Of a stretch of 64,000 bases of DNA, positions 37,552-46,410 are shown in pieces. Under the pieces are notes generated by a model. The model saw only the letters and a list, made by a program, of their open reading frames with translations. It was not told the DNA's origin and searched no databases. Each line of letters starts with the position of its first letter. Within the stretch, counting starts at the first letter, position 1. The DNA comes from Bradyrhizobium sp. LMTR 3 (GTDB lineage: Bacteria > Pseudomonadota > Alphaproteobacteria > Rhizobiales > Xanthobacteraceae). The position numbers and the translations under genes were made by a program. The DNA is taken from positions 248,001 through 312,000 of the forward strand of contig NZ_MAXC01000043.1 in assembly GCF_001693485.1 (NCBI RefSeq), written 5' to 3'.

Positions 37552-37599
37552 GGACACGTGTGATCCCGGCCTGTGGAAATTCTTCCAGGCCGGTTTTTT
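37543..37599 (+). terminator. Antiterminator and intrinsic terminator of the metZ attenuator
   Basis: Segment A, ACAGGCCGGG (37543–37552), pairs perfectly with B, CCCGGCCTGT (37565–37574), giving an antiterminator. B also pairs with C, TTCCAGGCCGG (37583–37593), through an 11-bp stem with a two-base bulge, followed by TTTTTT (37594–37599), giving an intrinsic terminator. Segment A contains the bases used by the SAM-II pseudoknot, so ligand binding should free B for the terminator. Confidence 0.8.
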
Positions 37600-37634
37600 G
37601 TGACCATTTTCTTGCTGGTCACGACGGAGGTCAC

Positions 37635-38828
37635 ATGTCTGAAGTTGGTTCTGCCAAGCGTTTTCGTCCCGAAACCCGCCTCGTCCATGGCGGCACGCTG
37701 CGCTCGCAATTCGGCGAGACGTCGGAAGCGCTGTTCCTCACCCAAGGCTATGTCTACGACAGCGCGGAGCAGTGCGAGGCGCGCTTCAAGGGCGAGGATC
37801 CCGGTTTTATCTATTCGCGCTATTCCAATCCTACGATTTCAATGTTCGAGCGCCGCATGATCGAGCTCGAAGGCGCGGAAGCCGCTCGCTCCACCGCCAC
37901 CGGCATGGCCGCGGTGACGACCGCGATCCTCGCACCGCTCAGAGCCGGCGACCACGTGGTAGCCTCGAAAGCCCTGTTCGGCTCGTGCCTCTACGTCGTG
38001 CAGGACCTCCTGCCGCGCTACGGGATCGAAACGACGCTGGTCGACGGCCTCGATCTCGACCAATGGCAGCGCGCATTGCGGCCCAACACCAAGACCTTCT
38101 TCCTGGAGAGCCCAACCAACCCGACGCTCGATGTGCTCGATATTCCGGCGATTGCCGAGATCGCGCACAAGGGCGGCGCACGGCTGGTCGTCGATAACGT
38201 CTTTGCCACGCCGATCTGGCAGAGCCCGCTTTCGCTCGGCGCCGATGTCGTGGTCTACTCCGCGACCAAACATATCGACGGCCAAGGGCGCTGCCTCGGC
38301 GGCATTATTCTCTCGTCCGAAGCCTTCATCGCAGAGCACATTCACAATTTCATGCGCCAGACCGGGCCATCGCTCTCGCCCTTCAACGCGTGGGTCCTGC
38401 TCAAGGGACTGGAGACGCTGGGCGTGCGGGTACGCGCGCAGACCGACAACGCGGCGAAAATCGCCGAGGCGTTGGCAAGCCATCCGAAGATTGCGCGATT
38501 GATCTATCCTGGTCGCACCGATCATCCGCAGGCGGAACTGGTGAAGAAGCAGATGCGCGGCGGCTCGACGCTGATCGGCTTCGAGGTCAAGGGCGGCAAG
38601 GCCGCCGCCTTCCGCGTCCTCAATGCGTTGCAGATCTCGCGCATCTCCAACAATCTCGGCGATAGCAAGAGCCTCGTCACCCATCCTGCGACCACGACGC
38701 ATCAACGGCTGACGCCGGAGGCGCGCGCCGAGCTCGGCATCAGCGAGGGCTTTATCCGCTTCTCGGCCGGGCTCGAGCATGCGGATGATCTGATCGAGGA
38801 TTTTGCGCAGGCGCTGGAGAAGGCGTGA
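37635..38828 (+). CDS. metZ: O-succinylhomoserine sulfhydrylase
   Basis: A PLP enzyme that makes homocysteine from O-succinyl-homoserine and sulfide in methionine synthesis. The 397-residue chain of the Cys/Met-metabolism PLP family has the Schiff-base lysine in VVYSATKHIDGQGR (Lys212), the opening TRLVHGG and the Tyr/Arg cluster FIYSRYSNPT. The ATG at 37635 has GGAGG four bases before it. Expression is probably controlled by the SAM-II attenuator in the leader. The divergent neighbour is dcd. Confidence 0.92.
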   Translation: MSEVGSAKRFRPETRLVHGGTLRSQFGETSEALFLTQGYVYDSAEQCEARFKGEDPGFIYSRYSNPTISMFERRMIELEGAEAARSTATGMAAVTTAILAPLRAGDHVVASKALFGSCLYVVQDLLPRYGIETTLVDGLDLDQWQRALRPNTKTFFLESPTNPTLDVLDIPAIAEIAHKGGARLVVDNVFATPIWQSPLSLGADVVVYSATKHIDGQGRCLGGIILSSEAFIAEHIHNFMRQTGPSLSPFNAWVLLKGLETLGVRVRAQTDNAAKIAEALASHPKIARLIYPGRTDHPQAELVKKQMRGGSTLIGFEVKGGKAAAFRVLNALQISRISNNLGDSKSLVTHPATTTHQRLTPEARAELGISEGFIRFSAGLEHADDLIEDFAQALEKA

Positions 38829-38839
38829 GGTGCGACTGT

Positions 38840-38935
38840 GTAGGGTGGGCAAAGCGAAGCGTGCCCACCATCTCACAGCACATAACCTGATAGGATGGTG
38901 GGCACGGCCGCTAACGCGCCTTTGCCCACCCTACG
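38840..38935. repeat. Palindromic intergenic repeat, family B
   Basis: Starts GTAGGGTGGGCAAAGCG and ends TTTGCCCACCCTACG, with inner GTGCCCACCATC / GATGGTGGGCAC. It lies between convergent metZ and the SGNH gene and is not fused to a family A half here. Confidence 0.8.
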
Positions 38936-38943
38936 AATTACGG

Positions 38944-39975
38944 CTACATCGGCCGATAGGCTCGCACGTCCGAGGGCACGGCGACGCCGAGCTTGATCTG
39001 GCCGACCGACTTGATGATGTCGTCGCCGAGCAGTTGGGCGAAGCAGGCGTAGCCCCAGTCGCTCATGTGCAGGCCGTCGGCGATCACGAAATTCTCGATC
39101 GGAATCGCCTGCCGCTCGTGCCAGTCCTTCATCACCGCGAAGCGCGGGAAGACGCCGACCTTGCGAAGCTCGGCCGCCTTGTTCAGCAGCTTCATCATCT
39201 TGCCGGCGCTTTCGGCGTGCTCGTTGACTCGGGGCGAATATTGCGGATCGATCAGCACGACGTCGGAGCCCGCAGCCTGAATGCGTGCGATGCCTTCGTC
39301 GACGAGCTTGGCGGTCTCGGCGGGATCGAGGTTGCGCAGCACCGCATTGGTGCCGACCTGCCAGATCACCAGATCCGGATGCAAGTCGATCACGGAGGTC
39401 TGCAGCCGCCTCATCATTTCCGGCGCGTCCTCGCCGCCCTTGCCGGCATTGACGACGGAGATGTCGGCCGTCGGATATTTGCGGCGTAGCTGCGCCGCGA
39501 GCCTGTTCGGATAAGTGAATTCCGGTGAACTGGAGCCGTACCCCTGGGTCGATGACGATCCGAAAGCGACGATCACCACTGGCTGACCCGCGACGAGCTT
39601 GTTCGCGACACGCGGCAGCGATCCCATCGATTTGGAGGCGCCCTTCGGCGGCAGGCAGGGAACGCGGCTGAAGATGTCGCCGGCCGATTTCGCGACTTCC
39701 TTCACCTTGTCGATCGCCTTGCCGGTGACGCCCTTTTGCGCGGCCGGATTGCCGGTGGCCGCCGTCGCGGGCTGCGGTGGGGCACCTTCAGCCGAGGGTT
39801 TCTTTTCCAGGTTGTTTTCACCTTTGGCGCTATCGGACAGCGTCGCCTGCTGGCCGGTTTGTTGCGAAGCCGTCTGGCCATGCAGCGTCGGCACCGAGGC
39901 AGGCATCAACAGCGCGAGGCCCGCGGCGAAGGCAGTCAGCAATGTCGACAAACGAAAAGGGCAGCGAGAACTCAT
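38944..39975 (-). CDS. SGNH/GDSL hydrolase with N-terminal low-complexity region
   Basis: A 343-residue exported hydrolase. After a signal-anchor (residues about 10–30) and a Gln/Lys/Ala-rich stretch, the SGNH core begins: block I AFGSSSTQGYG (Ser), block II NAGKGGEDAPEM (Gly), block III WQVGTNAV (Asn) and block V DGLHMSDWGY (Asp/His). All four family blocks are intact. It is third in an operon after opgC and another SGNH gene, suggesting action on glucan substituents in the periplasm. Confidence 0.83.
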   Translation of the reverse strand: MSSRCPFRLSTLLTAFAAGLALLMPASVPTLHGQTASQQTGQQATLSDSAKGENNLEKKPSAEGAPPQPATAATGNPAAQKGVTGKAIDKVKEVAKSAGDIFSRVPCLPPKGASKSMGSLPRVANKLVAGQPVVIVAFGSSSTQGYGSSSPEFTYPNRLAAQLRRKYPTADISVVNAGKGGEDAPEMMRRLQTSVIDLHPDLVIWQVGTNAVLRNLDPAETAKLVDEGIARIQAAGSDVVLIDPQYSPRVNEHAESAGKMMKLLNKAAELRKVGVFPRFAVMKDWHERQAIPIENFVIADGLHMSDWGYACFAQLLGDDIIKSVGQIKLGVAVPSDVRAYRPM

Positions 39976-39987
39976 TAACGCTAGTTC

Positions 39988-40749
39988 CTAGTTCTGCTGC
40001 GCCTGATCGAGGCGGGCCGCATCGAGCACGAATTTCGACAGCGCGCGGCCGAGGCAGGCATGAACCCTCTTGGCCATGTCGGTGCCATGAAAGGTACTGA
40101 ACAGATCGAAATCTCCGGCGTCGTTCCAGTGGCGCATGATGGCGAACCGATCGAACAGTGGAACACTATGCTGCTGCGCCACCACGCGCATATTATCTAG
40201 GTATGGCGGCGCCGAAATCATCGTTTCCGTGCGCGGGCTATATTGCAGATTGACCAAAACCACGTCGGCTCCCGCATTTTGCAGCGCAGCAACGCCCTCG
40301 TCGACGGCGCCGCGAAAATCGTCGGGATCGATGGACCGCATAGCATCGACGGTTCCCGTCTGCCAAATGACCAAAGTAGGCCGTTTTGCTTCCACCAGCT
40401 TAACGAGGCCGGCATCCACCTCCTCGGCGGTCTTGCCGGTCTGTAATTCGACGGAGAGGTTGATTGGGGTGGAGGGCAGCTTCTCCCTCAGCGCCGCCTG
40501 CAGCCTGGCCGGATAGGCGCTGTTTTCGGAGGACAGGATGGTCGATGAGCGGCTCCCCACCACCAGGACGGTTAGCGGCCGGGCGTTCTTGACGGCCTCG
40601 GCCACCTTCGGAAGCGTGCTTTCGGTGGAGAGGAGGTAGGGGGGAACTTCGCAAGCCTGGGGGGCGGCATCCTGGGCACGAGCCAATCCGGCCGCTGCGA
40701 GGCCCGCAAGCAGCGTCAGGACCAGCACAGTTCCCGAGCCGGGCCTCAT
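39988..40749 (-). CDS. Divergent SGNH-like hydrolase, secreted
   Basis: A 253-residue protein with a signal peptide ending LARAQ. The SGNH blocks are weaker: LVVGSRSST for block I, LQTGKTAEEVD for block II, WQTGTVDAM for block III (an Asn is replaced) and FHGTDMAKRVH for block V. The missing block III Asn makes normal catalysis doubtful. Its start overlaps the opgC stop by four bases, and it is 12 bp before the second SGNH gene. It may be a partner or regulator of the intact paralogue. Confidence 0.7.
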   Translation of the reverse strand: MRPGSGTVLVLTLLAGLAAAGLARAQDAAPQACEVPPYLLSTESTLPKVAEAVKNARPLTVLVVGSRSSTILSSENSAYPARLQAALREKLPSTPINLSVELQTGKTAEEVDAGLVKLVEAKRPTLVIWQTGTVDAMRSIDPDDFRGAVDEGVAALQNAGADVVLVNLQYSPRTETMISAPPYLDNMRVVAQQHSVPLFDRFAIMRHWNDAGDFDLFSTFHGTDMAKRVHACLGRALSKFVLDAARLDQAQQN

Positions 40750-42005
40750 GCGCTTCCTCCGGCCATATCGGCGTTGATTGCCCTACTTTTCGTTTTCGAG
40801 GCTCCCTTGTCGGCCGAATGCTTGTACCACGAAATCACCCACGCCATGCCCCACATGATGAGGATACCGGCAAGGCTGATGAGGGCGTGCGTGAGGGCAC
40901 CCCCACCGACTTCGGCCAGCACGAAGTGTCCTGCGAAGGCCAGGAAGACGCCGAGACAGAATATCTCGAGCGAATGCTGGCCACACAGGATCAATGGTCG
41001 CAGCCAGCGCGATTTGAGGCCCGACCAATCCTTGGGCAGGAAGCGCACGGTGAGCGCGGCCAGCGCCAGGAAATGGGCGAACCGCAGCACGTCCAGATCC
41101 GTCTTGGTGATCGGGTACATCCACTGTTCGATCCGCTTGGGCATCAGGAAGCTGAGTTGCGGAATGTGCCAGGTCAGCGTGACGAAGAATGCGGCCACCA
41201 GGTAGATGATGCAGATCCACAGCGTCACCGGCGACGACAGGATGCGGGACATGCGCTGCGCGCCGCCCAGCGCACACCAGGCACCGAACACGAACAGCAA
41301 CTGCCAGCAGAACGGATTGAATATCCAGAAGCCGCTCGGATAGGCCGTGAGATACCAGTCGAAGTGCCAGGTCAGCGCGTACAGCAGCACCGATAGCCCC
41401 AGCGACACGTCCGGCCGCCATTTCATCAGCCACAGGATGATAGGCAGAAACAGCATCAGCACGATATAGAGCGGCAGCACGTCCATGTTGACGGGCCGAA
41501 ATCGCAGCAGCAGCGCCTGGACGATCGTGACATCCGGCTGCTTGAGGAAATCCATGATGCCCATTTCTTCGCTGTAGAGCGGGTTCTCGAAACGGGTGGC
41601 GACGTAGGATATTTCCGCCAGGAAGATCGTGAACAGGAACACATGGGCGACGTAGATCTGCCACACGCGCCGCATGATGCGCGCAGTCGCCACCACGAAA
41701 CCGGCCTCGAGCATCGCACGGCCGTAGACGAAGGCGGCGGTGTATCCGGAGATGAAGATGAAGATTTCGGTGGCGTCGGAAAATCCGTAGTTGCGGATCG
41801 TGAACCAGGTCAGGATGTTGGTCGGCAGATGGTCGATGAAGATCAGCCACAGCGCCATGCCGCGAAACAGGTCGAGCCGCAATTCGCGCTCGCCGGCCAC
41901 CGGGAACGCAATCGCCGGCGCGGAAGATGCTGCGGCGGCCTTGGCATTGCTGGCCTTGGCATCGCTACGAGACGTTCCGGCGACTGGATCGGCAATGGAC
42001 GACAT
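40746..42005 (-). CDS. opgC: OpgC-type glucan succinyltransferase (integral membrane acyltransferase)
   Basis: A 419-residue polytopic membrane protein of the OpgC family. The signature ELRLDLFRGMALWLIFIDHL opens the membrane part after an Ala-rich N-terminal tail. OpgC transfers succinyl groups to osmoregulated periplasmic glucans. The ATG at 42005 is preferred; a longer reading extends into the promoter region. It is the first gene of a three-gene operon with two SGNH proteins, which probably adjust or remove the substituents. Confidence 0.82.
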   Translation of the reverse strand: MSSIADPVAGTSRSDAKASNAKAAAASSAPAIAFPVAGERELRLDLFRGMALWLIFIDHLPTNILTWFTIRNYGFSDATEIFIFISGYTAAFVYGRAMLEAGFVVATARIMRRVWQIYVAHVFLFTIFLAEISYVATRFENPLYSEEMGIMDFLKQPDVTIVQALLLRFRPVNMDVLPLYIVLMLFLPIILWLMKWRPDVSLGLSVLLYALTWHFDWYLTAYPSGFWIFNPFCWQLLFVFGAWCALGGAQRMSRILSSPVTLWICIIYLVAAFFVTLTWHIPQLSFLMPKRIEQWMYPITKTDLDVLRFAHFLALAALTVRFLPKDWSGLKSRWLRPLILCGQHSLEIFCLGVFLAFAGHFVLAEVGGGALTHALISLAGILIMWGMAWVISWYKHSADKGASKTKSRAINADMAGGSA

Positions 42006-42256
42006 CTGGCACCGTTTGGGCAGTTGAGCTTTTACGCGTGCACTGTCCGGAAATGGTAATATCGGCCCGCAACTTGCACACCAGATACGCAAGGAATACG
42101 CAAGCGGAAGGTACAGGACCGGGCAGCGCGGCTGCGCTCTAGAACGGAACTATGTTGAAACCGCGATGAAGCAAGCGGCAACCCGGCGCAGCGGAGATTG
42201 GTTCCCCCGGCATTCCCGGCTATGATGCGACACAGGATTTCCGGAAGCTTGCCCGC

Positions 42257-42649
42257 ATGTACCGCGCCGTCACCCGCCAGATCGAAGTCACCGTGGAGCC
42301 GAACTTCCTCCCCGAGCGCTCGTCGGTCGATAAGGGCCAGTATTTCTGGTCCTACACCATCGTCATCACCAATGCCGGCGCCGAGACCGTGCAGCTCCGT
42401 ACCCGGCACTGGATCATCACCGACGCCACCGGCCGCAAGCAGGAAGTCCGTGGCGAAGGCGTGGTCGGCGAGCAGCCTGTTTTGGCGCCAGGCGAGCGCT
42501 TCGAATATACCAGCGGCGTGCCGCTGCCGACCGCATCGGGCTTCATGACCGGGCGCTATCAAATGGTCAGCGAAAGCGGCGAGCGTTTCGAGATCGACGT
42601 GCCGACGTTCTCGCTGGACAGCCCGGACAGCCGCCGGGTGTTGAACTAG
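42257..42649 (+). CDS. apaG: ApaG domain protein
   Basis: A 130-residue immunoglobulin-like ApaG protein. The core VTVEPNFLPERSSVDKGQYF, RTRHWIITDATGRKQEVRG and the GVVGEQPVLAPGERFEYTS block are diagnostic. ApaG proteins bind nucleotides or metals and influence Co/Mg sensitivity; the exact activity is unresolved. Length and start agree with the family. GGAAGC lies before the ATG. It is divergent from opgC and separated from hslO by a repeat. Confidence 0.92.
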   Translation: MYRAVTRQIEVTVEPNFLPERSSVDKGQYFWSYTIVITNAGAETVQLRTRHWIITDATGRKQEVRGEGVVGEQPVLAPGERFEYTSGVPLPTASGFMTGRYQMVSESGERFEIDVPTFSLDSPDSRRVLN

Positions 42650-42667
42650 GGGCAGCGATCCCTCCCC

Positions 42668-42785
42668 GTGATTGCGAGCGAAGCGAAGTCGTAGGGTGGG
42701 CAAAGCGAAAGCGTGCCCACCATCAAGAAGCGTGCTCGATGATAGATGGTGGGCACGGCGCTGGCGCGCCTTTGCCCACCCTACG
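42668..42785. repeat. Composite palindromic repeat: family A half plus family B
   Basis: A family A left half (GTGATTGCGAGCGAAGCGAA) is followed directly by a family B element (42690–42785) from CGTAGGGTGGGCAAAGCG to TTTGCCCACCCTACG. The same fusion occurs at 27869, so the composite is itself repeated. Confidence 0.8.
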
Positions 42786-42788
42786 GCC

Positions 42789-43793
42789 CTACTCTTCCAC
42801 GCCCGCTTCGTGCGGGGTGAACTGGTAGACCGAGGAGCAGAACTCGCAGGTCACCACCACCTTGTCGTCCTTGACCATCTCGGCGCGGTCCTTCGGCGCG
42901 AAACTTTTCAGCATCGCGGAGACCGCCTCGCGCGAGCAGGAGCATTGTGCGCGCAAGGAGAGCGGCGAGAACACGCGCACGCCGCGCTCGTGAAACAGGC
43001 GATACAGCAGGCGCTCGCCCGACAGATCGGGATCGATCAGTTCGACATCCTCGACGGTGCCGATCAGCGACTGACCTTCCACCCATGCGTCGTCTTCCGC
43101 CACCTGATGCGTGACCGCGCCTTCCGGCGCGTCGCCCGGATGCAAGTCGGCCTGCCGCGCCCGCTCGGGCGCCTGCGGCAGGAATTGCAACAGCATGCCG
43201 CCGGCGCGCCAGCGATGCTTGCCGCCGTCGCCGCCGCGCCATTCCTCGCCGACCGCAAGCCGCACGCGGGTCGGGATCTGTTCGGAGCGCAGGAAATATT
43301 CATGCGCGGCATCCTCGAGGCTGCCGCCGTCGAGCGCCACCAGTCCCTGGTAGCGGCTCATGTCCGCGCCCTGATCGATGGTCATCGCGAGATGGCCTTT
43401 GCCGAGCAGGGCGCCTGAATCCTGCCCGTCCCTGAGCCGCCTGGCGTCATAGCGCGCATACGCGCGGAGCCGATCCGGCGACTGGAAATCCACGATCAGA
43501 AACGACACCGGACCGTCGGTCTGCGTCTGCAAAATGAAACGGCCGTCGAATTTTAGCGCCGAGCCAAGCAGCGTCGCCAGCACGATCGCTTCGCCAAGCA
43601 GTTTTCCGACGGGCGCCGGATAATCGTGCTTGGTCAGGATGTCGTCGAGCGCTGGGCCGAGCCGGGTCAGCCGTCCGCGCAGATCGAGCGAGGCGACCTC
43701 GAACGGCAGCACCGCATCATCGACGGGAACGGACGAGGGCGCGCGGATTGGCGCCTCGGTTGTGATTTTGATGTCGGGGAAATCTGAAACCAT
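42789..43793 (-). CDS. hslO: Redox-regulated chaperone Hsp33
   Basis: A 334-residue Hsp33 chaperonin, activated by oxidation to hold unfolded proteins. The C-terminal zinc switch is CSCSREAV and TCEFC (CxC … CxxC). The core block GKLLGEAIVLATLLGSALKF and the later MTIDQGADMSRYQGLVALDG are typical. The start at 43793 (MVSDFPDIKI) excludes an unlikely 22-residue extension. The chain is somewhat longer than E. coli Hsp33. Confidence 0.92.
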   Translation of the reverse strand: MVSDFPDIKITTEAPIRAPSSVPVDDAVLPFEVASLDLRGRLTRLGPALDDILTKHDYPAPVGKLLGEAIVLATLLGSALKFDGRFILQTQTDGPVSFLIVDFQSPDRLRAYARYDARRLRDGQDSGALLGKGHLAMTIDQGADMSRYQGLVALDGGSLEDAAHEYFLRSEQIPTRVRLAVGEEWRGGDGGKHRWRAGGMLLQFLPQAPERARQADLHPGDAPEGAVTHQVAEDDAWVEGQSLIGTVEDVELIDPDLSGERLLYRLFHERGVRVFSPLSLRAQCSCSREAVSAMLKSFAPKDRAEMVKDDKVVVTCEFCSSVYQFTPHEAGVEE

Positions 43794-43860
43794 GGCGCTG
43801 TATCTGGGGATTCGGAATGGAAAACGGAAGGGGTTTGAGAGCAGCGAAACTATCTCCACC

Positions 43861-43982
43861 CGTCGTCCCTGCGAACGCAGGGACCCATAACCACAGGGCG
43901 TCGTGAGTCAGGCAGAGCGTCAGCCACTGCCTTTAATCATCAGGGCCGCGGCGTATGGGTCCCTGCGTTCGCAGGGACGACG
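43861..43982. repeat. Palindromic intergenic repeat, family D
   Basis: The 29-base arms CGTCGTCCCTGCGAACGCAG…CATA (43861–43889) and the inverse (43954–43982) are perfect reverse complements. Each arm also folds on itself (TCCCTGCG-AA-CGCAGGGA). Further copies lie at 47172 and 63667. Confidence 0.85.
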
Positions 43983-44006
43983 GAGCCGCAGGGACGACGG
44001 AGAGAG

Positions 44007-44936
44007 TTACCCCACCGTGTCAAAGCACCAGGCCAGAATGCCTTTCTGCGCATGCAGGCGATTTTCGGCTTCATCGAACACGACCGACTGCGCGCCGTCA
44101 ATCACTTCATCGGTGACCTCCTCGCCGCGATGGGCGGGCAGGCAGTGCATGAAGATCGCGTCCTTTTTCGCCAGCGACATCAGCTTCGCATTGACCTGAT
44201 AAGGCTTCAGCACATTGTGGCGATGTTCGCCGTCCTTGTCGCCCATCGAGACCCAGGTGTCGGTAACGACGCAATCGGCGCCGCGCACCGCGGCTTCGGG
44301 ATCGGTGCCGAGCACGATCGGCGCCTGCGTCGCCTTGATCCAGTCCTTCATCGCCTTGTTCGGCGCAAGCTGCGGCGGGGTCGCGACATTGAGCTTGAAC
44401 TTGAAACGCTCGGCTGCATGCGCCCACGAGGCCAGCACGTTGTTGTCGTCGCCGGTCCAGGCCACGGTCCTGCCCTCGATCGGCCCGCGATGCTCCTCGA
44501 AGGTCATCAGGTCGGCCATCACCTGGCAGGGATGCGAGCGCCGCGTCAGGCCGTTGATCACGGGCACGGTGGCGTGCGCGGCCAATTCCAAGAGCGCGTC
44601 GTGGTTGAGGATGCGGATCATGATCGCATCGACATAGCGCGACAGCACGCGCGCAGTGTCGGCGATGGTCTCGCCGCGGCCGAGCTGCATCTCGGCACCG
44701 GTCAGCATGATGGATTCGCCGCCGAGCTGGCGCATGCCGACGTCGAACGATACCCGGGTGCGGGTCGAGGGGCGTTCGAAGATCATCGCCAGCGTCTTGC
44801 CTTCGAGCGGCTTCTTGCCCTTCTCATGTGCTTTCAGCTTCGCCTTCATGGTGGCGCTCAAGGCCAGCATGCTGCGCAATTCATCTAACGGCAGTTCGTT
44901 GATGTCGAGGAAGTGACGGACGGACTTGCTCATCAT
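44007..44936 (-). CDS. argF: Ornithine carbamoyltransferase
   Basis: Carbamoylates ornithine to citrulline in arginine synthesis. The 309-residue chain has the carbamoyl-phosphate motif FERPSTRTRVSFDVGM, the HPCQVMADL block and the ornithine-binding FMHCLPAHRGEEV. Length is standard. Its start overlaps the argD stop by four bases (ATGA), so argD and argF are translated together. argD comes first in the operon. Confidence 0.96.
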   Translation of the reverse strand: MMSKSVRHFLDINELPLDELRSMLALSATMKAKLKAHEKGKKPLEGKTLAMIFERPSTRTRVSFDVGMRQLGGESIMLTGAEMQLGRGETIADTARVLSRYVDAIMIRILNHDALLELAAHATVPVINGLTRRSHPCQVMADLMTFEEHRGPIEGRTVAWTGDDNNVLASWAHAAERFKFKLNVATPPQLAPNKAMKDWIKATQAPIVLGTDPEAAVRGADCVVTDTWVSMGDKDGEHRHNVLKPYQVNAKLMSLAKKDAIFMHCLPAHRGEEVTDEVIDGAQSVVFDEAENRLHAQKGILAWCFDTVG

Positions 44937-46141
44937 CCCGCCGCCTTCTTCAACTGGCCAGCGGACAGCGCGACACAGGCGCGCTCCAACCTTTGCACGG
45001 ATTCCTCGATCTCGGCCTCGGTGACGATCAGCGGCGCGAGGAACCGCACCACATTGTCGCCGGCGCCGACGGTGAGCAATTTCTCGTCGCGCAACGCGTT
45101 GACGAGATCGCCCGACGGCACCACGGCCTTGACGCCGACCAGAAGTCCCTCGCCGCGCACTTCCGAGAGCACGGCGGGATAGCGGTCGACGACGGAGGCC
45201 AGTTTCTGTTTCAACAGCAGCGACATCTTCTGCACGTGATCGAAGAAGCCCGGCTTCAGCATCACGTCGAGCACGGCATTGGCGGCTGCGATCGCCAGCG
45301 GATTGCCGCCGAAGGTCGAGCCGTGCGAGCCCGGCGTCATGCCGCTTGCGGCTTCCGCCGTCGCCAGCACCGCGCCGATCGGGAAACCGCCGCCCAACGC
45401 CTTGGCCAGCGACATCACATCCGGTGTCACGCCGACGCGCTTATAGGCGAAGAGATCGCCGGTGCGGCCCATGCCGGTCTGCACCTCGTCGAACGCGAGC
45501 AACAGGCCCTTCTCGTCGCAGAGCTGCCGCAGCGCCTTGAAGAAAGACTGCGGCGCGGAGCGCACGCCGCCCTCGCCCTGCACCGGCTCGATCAGGATGC
45601 CCGCGGTCTGCGGGCCGATCGCTTTCTTGACCGCTTCGAGATCGCCATGCGGCACCTGGTCGAAACCGTCCATCGGCGGCCCAAAGCCTTCGAGATATTT
45701 GGCGGAGCCGGTTGCTGCGAGCGTGCCCAAAGTGCGGCCGTGGAACGCCCCCTCGAAGGTGACGAGACGATAGCGTTCGGGATGGCCCTTGGAGAATTGA
45801 TAGCGGCGCACGACCTTGATCACGCCTTCCATCGCCTCCGCACCGGAATTGCAGAAGAACACGAGGTCGGCAAAGCTCTGCTCGCAGAGCCGTGCGGCGA
45901 GCTTCTCGCCATCCGGCGACTTGAACAGGTTCGACATGTGCCAGAGTTTCGTCGACTGTTCCTGCAGCGCCGCGATCAGCTGCGGATGGCAGTGACCGAG
46001 CGCATTCACCGCGACGCCCGAGGTGAAGTCCAAATAACGCTCGCCATTGGTGGCGGTCAGCCAGCAGCCCTCGCCGCGTTCGAAGCCGAGATCGACCCTG
46101 GCGAAGACGGGGAGCAGATGCGACGTGGCGCTATTGGTCAT
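44933..46141 (-). CDS. argD: Acetylornithine aminotransferase
   Basis: A 402-residue class-III PLP aminotransferase converting N-acetylglutamate semialdehyde to acetylornithine; it may also serve lysine synthesis. The Schiff-base lysine lies in DVMSLAKALGGGFPIG (Lys247), with LLAFDEVQTGMGRTG before it and FFCNSGAEAMEGVIK near residue 100. The ATG at 46141 begins MTNSATSHLLPVF. The gene leads the argD–argF operon. A hairpin followed by T-rich sequence lies about 90 bp upstream. Confidence 0.95.
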   Translation of the reverse strand: MTNSATSHLLPVFARVDLGFERGEGCWLTATNGERYLDFTSGVAVNALGHCHPQLIAALQEQSTKLWHMSNLFKSPDGEKLAARLCEQSFADLVFFCNSGAEAMEGVIKVVRRYQFSKGHPERYRLVTFEGAFHGRTLGTLAATGSAKYLEGFGPPMDGFDQVPHGDLEAVKKAIGPQTAGILIEPVQGEGGVRSAPQSFFKALRQLCDEKGLLLAFDEVQTGMGRTGDLFAYKRVGVTPDVMSLAKALGGGFPIGAVLATAEAASGMTPGSHGSTFGGNPLAIAAANAVLDVMLKPGFFDHVQKMSLLLKQKLASVVDRYPAVLSEVRGEGLLVGVKAVVPSGDLVNALRDEKLLTVGAGDNVVRFLAPLIVTEAEIEESVQRLERACVALSAGQLKKAAG

Positions 46142-46232
46142 GGCAATCACTGAGGTTGAGACCGGCCTTTGAGACCTGCCGCGGGCGTGCATTGGCGCGA
46201 ACGCGGCAACAGCCGGTCTTGCGAAAACGAAA

Positions 46233-46257
46233 CGTGCCGCCTCTTAAGGGCGGCACG
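46233..46257 (-). promoter_or_regulatory. Perfect 9-bp hairpin in the argD leader
   Basis: CGTGCCGCC (46233–46241) and GGCGGCACG (46249–46257) pair perfectly around a 7-base loop TCTTAAG. On the minus strand the stem is followed by TTTCGTTTTCG, a terminator-like tail, 92 bases before the argD ATG. It could be a terminator, attenuator or pause site. No leader peptide rich in Arg codons was found. Confidence 0.5.
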
Positions 46258-46410
46258 TGAGAGGCATTCTATGTGGGCGTGGGGCGCTGTCAACACGCCA
46301 CGGAGCCGCCTTTCCTGCAGTGCAAGATGCTGAAATCCGTAAGATTGCGGTGTGGTGGAAAACACGCAGTGAAATGCCTAGATGTCAGAACATGTGGACG
46401 TTCAGGCCCG

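Noticed and set aside
27869..42785. Palindromic repeats considered as a possible CRISPR array
   Set aside because: The copies are kilobases apart, each is itself a palindrome, and there are no regularly spaced unique spacers or cas genes.
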